From: Phascolarctobacterium faecium DSM 14760
GTDB taxonomy: Bacteria; Bacillota; Negativicutes; Acidaminococcales; Acidaminococcaceae
Assembly (NCBI RefSeq): GCF_003269275.1
Contig: NZ_QLTS01000012.1
Location: 1-56,282, forward strand
DNA length: 56,282 nucleotides
Direction: 5' to 3'
The translations under genes were made by a program, and so were the position numbers. The notes beneath the pieces were generated by a model, which was not told where the DNA came from, searched no databases, and was given only the letters and a program-made list of their open reading frames with translations. Shown piece by piece: positions 16,740 to 22,957 of the stretch (its first letter is position 1; every line of letters starts with the position of its first letter).

Positions 16740-17525
16740 TTATTTGCCAAATAGTTTCTGCCAGAAGCTCTTTGGTTTGTCTTCTAAAAATACTTTGGGC
16801 TGCTTGAGCTCTATTTCCTGATTTTTTAAGATCGCCTGCGGGTTCGTTTCTGTCATCTGCCGCAGTACTTCTTCTCCGGCCAGCTGCCTGATGACCGCCG
16901 CTGCCCGTGACATATCCGTATTGCGTCCTTCGCTGCGGTGCCCGTCCGACCCTAACAGATCGACCAGACCATTTGCCAGCAAGACCTTGGCATTCTCGCA
17001 GACGCTGCTACCGAACATGCCGGTAAAGCTGCCGCTGTTGCACTGCATAAGCATGCCACGCCGCCGCCACAGTAGCAGCAGGTCAGGGTTTTCGCGCAGC
17101 TGCTGATACCTCTCCGGATGGGCAAGGATCGGCATTATCCCCTTCAGCTCCAGCTCATACCAGAATTCATCGGCATAGGCAGGGATTTCTGCCGCCGGTA
17201 GTTCGACCAGCAGATATCTACCGCCGTTTAAACAGTACGCGCCAGTCGCTCCCAGCTCCGGCAAAAGCTCCCAGTTCATCTGCACTTCTGCTCCGGGATA
17301 AAGCATAATATCTATCTGTGCTTCTGCACACAACTGCCGCAGCTGCTGTGTTTTTTCCTTTATTTCTTCCCAGGAAGGCTTATTCGCTCTTTCTATGACG
17401 TGCGGGGTCGCAAAGATAGCTTTAGTCCCGCTTCTGGCCGCAATCTCCAGCATTTGTAACGACATGCACTGATTCTTAGAACCGTCGTCTATATTCCATA
17501 AGATATGTGTATGTGTATCCAGCAA
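16740..17525 (-). CDS. cpsB: Capsular protein-tyrosine phosphatase (PHP family)
   Basis: 261 residues from a TTG start at 17525 with AAAGGTGA just upstream. PHP-fold metal ligands are visible in order: HTH at residues 5-7, IDDGS, ATPHV, the Glu of YPGAEV, AHPERY, and GSDGHR. This is the manganese-dependent CpsB/YwqE/CapC phosphatase that removes phosphate from the tyrosine tail of CpsD and resets the kinase cycle. It is the first gene of the capsule operon, about 105 bases downstream of the proximal promoter. Its stop is 40 bases before the wza start. Normal full length; the C-terminal 35 residues are basic and unconserved. Confidence 0.92.
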   Translation of the reverse strand: MLDTHTHILWNIDDGSKNQCMSLQMLEIAARSGTKAIFATPHVIERANKPSWEEIKEKTQQLRQLCAEAQIDIMLYPGAEVQMNWELLPELGATGAYCLNGGRYLLVELPAAEIPAYADEFWYELELKGIMPILAHPERYQQLRENPDLLLLWRRRGMLMQCNSGSFTGMFGSSVCENAKVLLANGLVDLLGSDGHRSEGRNTDMSRAAAVIRQLAGEEVLRQMTETNPQAILKNQEIELKQPKVFLEDKPKSFWQKLFGK

Positions 17526-17639
17526 ATGATCACCTTTATCTATCTTGAACTTAGTGTTGTTAATTAATTTCGTAATAATTGCAATCTGTATCCTAATGCT
17601 TTAATAAAACAATTAAAATATTTGTTTTATCAACTTTAG

Positions 17640-17667
17640 ATTATACCACACTTGTACCCCCCCACAA
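17640..17667 (-). promoter_or_regulatory. Capsule promoter P1 with G7 tract in spacer
   Basis: On the minus strand TTGTGG (17667-17662) and TATAAT (17645-17640) are separated by 16 bases, and the run of seven G starts inside the -35 box and fills the first part of the spacer. Slippage of one base would give the optimal 17-base spacing. Faces cpsB, leaving a leader of about 105 bases. Confidence 0.65.
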
Positions 17668-17767
17668 GACATAACAGCTTCTAAAATTATATTTCAGTAA
17701 CGTTTTTGCTCTTACTTATATTTTCATCGTACCTGTGCATCAATATTTACAATCTCACTTGCCAGCA
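17641..17767. repeat. Promoter repeat, proximal copy
   Basis: 127-base copy of a duplicated segment that recurs at 17913-18041. The two copies align without gaps except for a cytosine run, 7 C here (17657-17663) and 9 C in the other copy. The 65 bases at the high-coordinate end differ at only three positions, whereas the roughly 28 bases between that block and the -35 box differ at about half the positions. The segment carries a promoter facing the capsule operon. Confidence 0.9.
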
Positions 17768-17911
17768 ACTATTTGTCACCAAAAGTACGAAGCCACAATT
17801 TTGCCGATTTTTTATTCTTATAAGCTATATTTATATCTTAATTATTCAATATTTTCTTACTCATTTTTGTATATTTCCAATACATAAAAACTTCCCTAAT
17901 ATTTTATAATT

Positions 17912-17941
17912 ATTGTACCACGGTTGTACCCCCCCCCGCAA
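17912..17941 (-). promoter_or_regulatory. Capsule promoter P2 with G9 tract in spacer
   Basis: On the minus strand TTGCGG (17941-17936) and TACAAT (17917-17912) are 18 bases apart, with nine G running from the -35 box into the spacer. Same architecture as P1 but two bases longer, so the two copies sit on either side of the ideal 17-base spacing. Initiation here would add about 270 bases of leader before the P1 start region. Confidence 0.6.
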
Positions 17942-18041
17942 GACATAAGCACGTTTTCTTTTATATTTAAGTATACTTTTTGCTCGTACTTATATTTTCA
18001 TCGTACCTGTGCGGCAATATTTACAATCTCACTTGCCAGCA
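17913..18041. repeat. Promoter repeat, distal copy
   Basis: 129-base copy of the segment at 17641-17767, two bases longer only because its cytosine run is 9 (17929-17937) instead of 7. Located 145 bases upstream of the proximal copy in the direction of capsule transcription, same orientation. Confidence 0.9.
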
Positions 18042-18064
18042 CCGCCTCTGCTGACATGCAAAAG

Positions 18065-18092
18065 CCGGACTCTATTCCCATAGAGCCCGGCA
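18065..18092 (-). terminator. Hairpin, possible second terminator of XRE gene
   Basis: GCCGG-CTCTAT paired with ATAGAG-CCGGC, each arm with one extra base, followed on the minus strand by TTTT. It lies just beyond the stronger hairpin at 18097-18132 and would further insulate the capsule promoters from upstream reading. Confidence 0.5.
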
Positions 18093-18096
18093 AAAA

Positions 18097-18132
18097 ATAA
18101 TCGCTCTCAACTTTAGCTGAGAGCGATTATTT
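18097..18132. terminator. Bidirectional terminator between XRE gene and capsule promoters
   Basis: Perfect 14-base arms (AATAATCGCTCTCA / TGAGAGCGATTATT) around an eight-base loop, with an A run on one side and a T run on the other. On the minus strand it ends the XRE regulator transcript 40 bases after the stop codon. Confidence 0.85.
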
Positions 18133-18172
18133 TTTATCTTTTAATCTAACAGCAGTTTCTTCCTACAAGACT

Positions 18173-18376
18173 TTACTTAAAATCTATTTCCTTTCCCAGC
18201 ACCTGCAATATCTTATCCAGCAGATTAACGCTGCAGTTGCATTCCTCCCGTTCGATACGGCCGTAATAATTGACCGACATATTACAGCGTTCGGCCACGT
18301 CGTTTTGGGTCAGCCCCAGCTCCAGCCGCAGCTGGTATAATTTGCGGCCGATGTTATTATAAGTATGCTTGCTCAT
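18173..18376 (-). CDS. XRE-family helix-turn-helix regulator (small)
   Basis: 67 residues, essentially one HTH_3 domain: IGRKLYQLRLELGLTQNDVAERCNMSVNYYGRIEREE is the five-helix lambda-repressor-like DNA-binding fold with the recognition helix around SVNYYGRIE. No effector domain follows. Start supported by GAGGTG before the ATG. Divergent from the sigma-like gene at 18590, sharing a 213-base intergenic region that contains a palindrome. A role controlling the sigma-like gene, itself, or the adjacent capsule promoters is possible but not shown. Confidence 0.8.
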   Translation of the reverse strand: MSKHTYNNIGRKLYQLRLELGLTQNDVAERCNMSVNYYGRIEREECNCSVNLLDKILQVLGKEIDFK

Positions 18377-18440
18377 TTTGCACCTCAGCTAAAAGTTTTG
18401 ACTGTGAAAAATTTTAACCGCAAAAGCAGCAAAGCAAAAT

Positions 18441-18453
18441 AACCCTATGGGTT
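18441..18453. promoter_or_regulatory. Palindrome in divergent regulator region (possible operator)
   Basis: AACCC-TAT-GGGTT, a perfect inverted repeat with a three-base centre in the region between the divergent XRE and sigma-like genes. A related half (CCCCAAAGGTTGT) follows about 20 bases later. Size and symmetry suit a small XRE dimer. Inference only. Confidence 0.35.
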
Positions 18454-18589
18454 GTATTTCTTATAGCCTACCCCAAAGGTTGTTTACAAAACAAATACAA
18501 AGGCACATACTGAGCCCTGTTATGCATAACGCTTTACAGTACGGCCCGCCGTCATAAAATTATGGGAAGAACTGATATAAATAGCTATT

Positions 18590-19192
18590 TTGACAGATAC
18601 TAATACAAGCAGCGCGGCTGCCCAGGCACTGCAGCTTTTGATAACTGCGGCGCAGGCAGGCGACAACGTTGCTTTACTGAAGCTGTGCAGTGATTTTAAG
18701 CCCCTGCTCAGCAGCGAAGCACGGCGCGAGATGTTTTATAATTCACTGGGGAAAGATGCGGAAGGCATCGCTGTGCTGGCTTTTATCGAGCTGGTACTCA
18801 AATACAGCGGTACTGATTATGTAAACTGGCCCGGTTACGCGCGCTGCAGAGTACATTTCGCTTTGTTCGACGCCATGCAGAAGCAGGGCCGGATCTGGGA
18901 AAACGAGATCGCCGTCAATACTGACAGCGAGGAAGGCACCGCCCTTCTGGATGAGGCCGGGTTGCAGCAGGGGCTGCCGGACGATATTGCCCAACTGCTG
19001 CTGTCACTGGAAGTACGGCAGGCTTTAAAACGGCTGACTGCCGAACAGCAGCAGGTTATCGATCTGTTGTTTTTGCGCGAACAGAAACCCAAAGAAGCAG
19101 CCCGCCTGCTGGGCTGCAGTGTACGCAACGTCACCAAGCACCGGCTCAAAGGGCTGGATAAGCTGCGGCTGCTGCTGAAGCAGGACGGCTGA
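18590..19192 (+). CDS. Sigma-70-like factor (regions 2 and 4)
   Basis: 200 residues from a TTG at 18590; no strong ribosome site is visible, so the true start may differ. The N-terminal half (DFKPLLSSEARREMFYNSL, IAVLAFIELVLKY, YARCRVHFALFDAMQKQGR) has the spacing of a sigma region 2. The C-terminal half, LTAEQQQVIDLLFLREQKPKEAARLLGCSVRNVTKHRLKGLDKL, is a clear region 4 helix-turn-helix. No anti-sigma gene is next to it. The split resembles stand-alone alternative sigma factors such as the TcdR/BotR or ComX-like groups, but which group it belongs to cannot be decided by eye. One of the few plus-strand genes, divergent from the XRE gene, followed by a strong terminator. Confidence 0.7.
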   Translation: MTDTNTSSAAAQALQLLITAAQAGDNVALLKLCSDFKPLLSSEARREMFYNSLGKDAEGIAVLAFIELVLKYSGTDYVNWPGYARCRVHFALFDAMQKQGRIWENEIAVNTDSEEGTALLDEAGLQQGLPDDIAQLLLSLEVRQALKRLTAEQQQVIDLLFLREQKPKEAARLLGCSVRNVTKHRLKGLDKLRLLLKQDG

Positions 19193-19230
19193 CCGGCTCA
19201 ACTAATCGCCGTAATTTCATAGATAAAAAT

Positions 19231-19264
19231 AAAAAAGCATCGACAAAATTTGTCGATGCTTTTT
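19231..19264. terminator. Bidirectional terminator
   Basis: AAAAAGCATCGACAAA facing TTTGTCGATGCTTTTT, an almost loopless palindrome flanked by A and T runs. It ends both the sigma-like gene (plus) and the CGGC gene (minus). Confidence 0.9.
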
Positions 19265-19276
19265 AGCTTTTTATTT

Positions 19277-19552
19277 TTAGTGATGTGTGCCTCTGACAAC
19301 AGTAATCCCCTGCTGCTCCAGGTATTCGGCAGTTTTGGTGATCACCGGGCATTCATGTTTTTCTCCCTGTGCGTCCTTCTTTTTGGTACAGCCGCTCAAA
19401 TGCACGGCTTCAACGCCGATAGTAACAAGGCGATCCAGCTTTTTGCGCAGACCTTCCTCGTTATTGGGCATCTGTACATCACCGCAGCCGCTGCCGGTAC
19501 AGTTATTACTGGTACGCAGACATCTTAAAACAGCGATCTTTTTCATAGGCAT
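19277..19552 (-). CDS. CGGC-domain small protein
   Basis: 91 residues. Begins MPMKKIAVLRCLRTSNNCTGSGC and contains HLSGCTKKKDAQGEKHECPVI, so five cysteines (11, 18, 23, 55, 68) lie in the pattern of the CGGC domain (PF08821), a putative metal-binding fold of unknown function. Start supported by AAAGGA just upstream of the first ATG; the ATG two codons later is also possible. It sits 17 bases after the ksgA stop and is probably the last gene of that operon, before the terminator at 19231-19264. Histidine-rich C-terminus (RGTHH). Confidence 0.65.
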   Translation of the reverse strand: MPMKKIAVLRCLRTSNNCTGSGCGDVQMPNNEEGLRKKLDRLVTIGVEAVHLSGCTKKKDAQGEKHECPVITKTAEYLEQQGITVVRGTHH

Positions 19553-19569
19553 TTTTCCTTTGATTATTT

Positions 19570-20436
19570 TTACTGCTCTGTTTCTGCCAGCACCTCTTTA
19601 AAGCAGTTGGTCAGGCTGGCAAAATCTGCCAGCGACAGCGTTTCGCCCCGGCGCTTGGGGTCGATACCGGCACGTTCCAACCATGCCGCAGCCTGTACGC
19701 TGCTGATGCCCATATTTTTGAGAGCGTTACTGAGCATTTTACGGCGTACGGAAAAAGCCGCCTTTACGACTTTGAAGAACAGTTTTTCGTCGCAGACCTC
19801 GACCGGAGGCACGGTGCGGCGTTTGCAGACAATGACGGCACTGTCGACATTGGGCGCCGGGATAAAGGATTCCGGCGGTACGATAAAGGCTATCTCCGGC
19901 TCAGTATAATATTGAATCGAAACTGACAAAGCGCCGTAATCTTTGCCGCCGGGCTTCGCGACCATCCGCTCGGCTACTTCCTTCTGCACCATGGCAACCA
20001 GCCGTTCCATAGGCAGGCGCTGTTCCAGCAGATTGAAAATGATCGGCGTGGTAATATAATAAGGCAGGTTAGCCGCCACCTTAAAGGTCGGCGCGCCAAC
20101 AATATTTTTGATATCGACTTCCAGGATATCGCCGTTTTCTATACGCACATTATCGTAGCCTTCCAGTGTTTTTGCCAACACCGGCAGCAGCCTTTTATCC
20201 AGCTCGACTGCTACGACCCTGGCGCCGCTCTGCGCCAGTCCCTGCGTCAAAGTGCCTATACCGGGGCCGACCTCTAAAACCGTGTCGTCCTCAGACAGTT
20301 CTGCAGCAGCAACGATCCTGCGTACGACTTCTTCGTCGATCAGGAAGTTCTGTCCCAGTCTTTTATCCGCTTTTAATTTAAAGGTGTGCAATATATGATT
20401 GGTGACTTCGCGTCTGGCAATGATCGGTTTATCCAT
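19570..20436 (-). CDS. ksgA: 16S rRNA dimethyladenosine transferase
   Basis: 288 residues. N-terminal KADKRLGQNFLIDEEVVRRI is the KsgA start signature; LEVGPGIGTLT at residues 54-64 binds S-adenosylmethionine; NLPYY at 122-126 is the catalytic N6-adenine motif. Transfers four methyl groups to A1518/A1519 (E. coli numbering) of 16S rRNA late in 30S assembly. Overlaps the end of rnmV by eight bases, the usual Firmicutes arrangement. GGAGAA ribosome site before ATG. Full length and intact. Confidence 0.96.
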   Translation of the reverse strand: MDKPIIARREVTNHILHTFKLKADKRLGQNFLIDEEVVRRIVAAAELSEDDTVLEVGPGIGTLTQGLAQSGARVVAVELDKRLLPVLAKTLEGYDNVRIENGDILEVDIKNIVGAPTFKVAANLPYYITTPIIFNLLEQRLPMERLVAMVQKEVAERMVAKPGGKDYGALSVSIQYYTEPEIAFIVPPESFIPAPNVDSAVIVCKRRTVPPVEVCDEKLFFKVVKAAFSVRRKMLSNALKNMGISSVQAAAWLERAGIDPKRRGETLSLADFASLTNCFKEVLAETEQ

Positions 20437-20974
20437 GCTGTTCTCCTAACTGCGCAAGCGCCTCGTCAAATTCGCTGCGGGTGACCCCATAGCTGTTGAG
20501 CCGCTCTAAAAACCTTTTGGCGTTGCCGTAGCCGATGCCCAGCAAAGCGCCCATTTTATCACGGCGATACGCCGCACTGCCTGTTCCGGCCAGATCGTTC
20601 TGCCACAGGTCTTGGCTGGTAAATTCGCTGTCAGGCTTATATTCATGGTGGCGCACCTTACTCAGCGCTGCCAGGATCGCCTCAGGCTGAGCCTGCTCGA
20701 TGCCCACATCATTGTGCGCCGTAGCGTCCGCTTTAGGTACAAAGGCCTGCCCCGCTTCGGGAAAGCGCTGCGTCAGAAAGCGGCGGATACGTTCGCCGGC
20801 ACCGTCCGGGTCAGTTAGGATAATGATGCCCCGCTTTTTATATGCGGCTTCGATCTGCCGCAGGGTATATGGCGCTAAGGTAAAACCGCCTGTTTCGATG
20901 GTATCGGCTTCCAGGGCGCGTTTGATCGCCACTGTATCCATTTTTCCTTCTACTACGAGAACTTCTTTCAGCAA
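20429..20974 (-). CDS. rnmV: Ribonuclease M5 (5S rRNA maturation)
   Basis: 181 residues from a TTG start at 20974 with GGAGG seven bases upstream. The TOPRIM core is clear: VLVVEGKMD at residues 5-13 (catalytic Glu) and IILTDPDGAGERIRR (DxD). The C-terminal half includes the GIGYGNAKRFLERLNSYGVTR segment typical of RNase M5. It cleaves precursor 5S rRNA in low-GC Gram-positives, using ribosomal protein L18 as cofactor. The position between the 3D/G5 protein and ksgA is conserved in Firmicutes. Confidence 0.93.
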   Translation of the reverse strand: MLKEVLVVEGKMDTVAIKRALEADTIETGGFTLAPYTLRQIEAAYKKRGIIILTDPDGAGERIRRFLTQRFPEAGQAFVPKADATAHNDVGIEQAQPEAILAALSKVRHHEYKPDSEFTSQDLWQNDLAGTGSAAYRRDKMGALLGIGYGNAKRFLERLNSYGVTRSEFDEALAQLGEQHG

Positions 20975-20987
20975 GTCCGCGCCTCCG

Positions 20988-21965
20988 TTACTCTAAGATA
21001 TATACGTCTAAGGTACGGCGTCCCCATTGAATGGCTCTGTGCCAGTCGTGCATAAACACGTCCAGCCGATTGCCGCGGATAGCGCCGCCGGTATCGCCGG
21101 CCATGGCAATGCCATAACCGGGGATATACAGTTTAGTATAATACGGGATAACCCGCGGGTCAACGGCCACGATACCTTCGTAAGGCACCAGTCCTATCGA
21201 AGTTCGTCCGGTACCGCTGCCTTCACCCAAGGTATAGGCGGTGATTTCCATGGTCATAACTTTATTATAACGCATCCGCCCGCGCGAAGTTTCGATAGAA
21301 CGGGCCATGCCGCGCTCTACCAGCTCACGTCTAGGCTCTTCCAGCACTGTCTTGCTGATGATATGAGTTTGGAACAGGCCGTCTTTAAGCGTAGTTTTTC
21401 TGGTCACCTTCATCTTGCCGGGTACGCCCGGTTCCAGCACCTTATTCTCACCATACGGCTTTTCCAGATTATCAACAAACTCCACAGGCGGCTCGATCGG
21501 CTGCTCTTCTTCATGCAGCTCATCAAAACGCCCTAAAATATGGATCTCCAGGTCGGAAGTGATCGGCGTATCAACAGCAGGATAGACTGTTTTGCCTTCA
21601 TAATTGATCGCCAGGGCATCCAGCGCCTCGCCGACAGTTGCTTTACCGGTATAGAATTTTTTGCTGACGCCATATTTTTCGATCGTTACAGGCAGAGCGC
21701 GTTTCAGCTCAATAACTTCCATGGTCTTTTTTTCGGCATTTGCCGGAGAGATCAGTATGCGGTCTTCTTTGCCGACCTTGACGCCGGACTCTTCCAAAAT
21801 AGAACGGGGATCTTCAAGAATAGTGGTCACTACTTTTTCCTGCCCGTCGTAACGCAAAACTATTTCTTTGCTGTTAGCCAGACAAATAGCGCTGAAAACT
21901 AAAACTACCACTAACAGCAGCGGCAAAATTTCCATTGCTCTATATAATGATTTTCTATTAGGCAT
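20988..21965 (-). CDS. G5 and 3D domain cell-wall protein (YabE/Rpf-like)
   Basis: 325 residues. A single N-terminal membrane anchor or signal (ILPLLLVVVLVFSAICLA) is followed by two DUF348 repeats (about 33-75 and 90-135), a G5 domain (about 160-235, ending TVLEEPRRELVERG), and a C-terminal 3D domain with the three aspartates in VDPRVIPYYT, AGDTGGAI and RLDVFMHDW. The 3D domain is a lytic transglycosylase of the MltA double-psi barrel type. Start ATG at 21965 has AAGGAGG upstream. Probably remodels peptidoglycan in the periplasm. It is 13 bases upstream of rnmV in the same transcript. Confidence 0.9.
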   Translation of the reverse strand: MPNRKSLYRAMEILPLLLVVVLVFSAICLANSKEIVLRYDGQEKVVTTILEDPRSILEESGVKVGKEDRILISPANAEKKTMEVIELKRALPVTIEKYGVSKKFYTGKATVGEALDALAINYEGKTVYPAVDTPITSDLEIHILGRFDELHEEEQPIEPPVEFVDNLEKPYGENKVLEPGVPGKMKVTRKTTLKDGLFQTHIISKTVLEEPRRELVERGMARSIETSRGRMRYNKVMTMEITAYTLGEGSGTGRTSIGLVPYEGIVAVDPRVIPYYTKLYIPGYGIAMAGDTGGAIRGNRLDVFMHDWHRAIQWGRRTLDVYILE

Positions 21966-22126
21966 AAATTGTACCTCCTTTTAAAGACGTATAATTTTAC
22001 CATAAAGAAAAATTTTCTGTCAAACTGTCGCCCTTAAACACACATAAGCTTTTGCACAAAAAACAAAAACGTAAAAACTACTGTGGACACAGATACTTGT
22101 TTTGACTTCTGGAAAATAACAGCCTT

Positions 22127-22176
22127 AAAATACAAACTGCCTGTTTGCGAAAAACAAACAGGCAGTTTGTATTTTA
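22127..22176 (-). terminator. Terminator of the metG-tatD transcript
   Basis: Arms AAAATACAAACTGCCTGTTTG and its exact complement at 22155-22175, with a loop of seven bases and T-rich flanks. It begins inside the tatD stop codon and separates that operon from the 3D/G5 gene, which starts 160 bases further on. Confidence 0.9.
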
Positions 22177-22956
22177 TTTTATTTTATTAAAAAGAGTTTT
22201 GACATTTTTAGTAGTCTGCGCTGCCAGCGCTTCAAAGGTCGTGCCGCGCACTTCGGCCGCATTGCGTGCTACCAGCTCGGTATAACCCGGCTGATTACGC
22301 TTGCCGCGATAAGGCACCGGCGTCAGATAAGGTGAATCTGTTTCAAACAGCAGCAGGTCATCCGGCACATACTGCAGGACCTCGCGCACTTTTGCGGCAT
22401 TTTTATAAGTAGAGGTGCCGCCAAAACCAAGATAAAATCCTCGCTTAAGCAGTTCCTTCGCCATTTCCAGTGAGCCGGAATAGCAGTGGAACACTGCCCG
22501 CACACCTGTGACTTCTTTTTGGAAGATCTCCAGGATATCGCCGTGCGCATCGCGGTCGTGAATGATCACCGGCAGGTCGAACTGTTTGGCCAGATCGAGC
22601 TGTTCTAAAAGACGGCGCTTCTGCACGTCCTTCGGCTCGTTGCCCTTCCAGTAATAGTCGAGGCCGATCTCGCCGATGGCTACTACCTTGGGGTGGACGG
22701 CCCAGGCTGCCAGCTCGTCAAGATAGCTGTTATCCAAAATACCCTCAAGGTCTTCAGGATGCCAGCCCACAGCGGCATACATAAAATCATATTTTTCAGC
22801 TAAACTTACAGCGAAACCCGACGTGATCTCATCACAGCCGGGATTGATGATCCCGTCCAGTTCTTCCTGCAGCTGTGTAAGCAGCGCGTCGCGGTCATCG
22901 GTAAAATAGTCCGAGTCCATATGGGCATGGGAATCGAATAGTCCTGTACGTGACAT
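22174..22956 (-). CDS. tatD: TatD family metal-dependent hydrolase / DNase
   Basis: 260 residues. Metal ligands of the TatD TIM barrel can be followed: FDSHAHMD (His10, His12), AIGEIGLDYYW (Glu), VIIHDRDAH, FHCYSGS, and FETDSPYLTPVPYRG. Proteins of this family act as 3'-5' exonucleases and deaminated-tRNA or DNA-repair nucleases; the in vivo substrate in Firmicutes is uncertain. AAGGTG precedes the ATG. It follows metG by a single base, the common metG-tatD linkage. Confidence 0.93.
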   Translation of the reverse strand: MSRTGLFDSHAHMDSDYFTDDRDALLTQLQEELDGIINPGCDEITSGFAVSLAEKYDFMYAAVGWHPEDLEGILDNSYLDELAAWAVHPKVVAIGEIGLDYYWKGNEPKDVQKRRLLEQLDLAKQFDLPVIIHDRDAHGDILEIFQKEVTGVRAVFHCYSGSLEMAKELLKRGFYLGFGGTSTYKNAAKVREVLQYVPDDLLLFETDSPYLTPVPYRGKRNQPGYTELVARNAAEVRGTTFEALAAQTTKNVKTLFNKIK

Positions 22957-22957
22957 C

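Noticed and set aside
17706-17909. 67-codon open frame between the capsule promoter repeats
   Set aside because: AT-rich low-complexity peptide, no ribosome site, runs through one promoter repeat; not credible as a gene.
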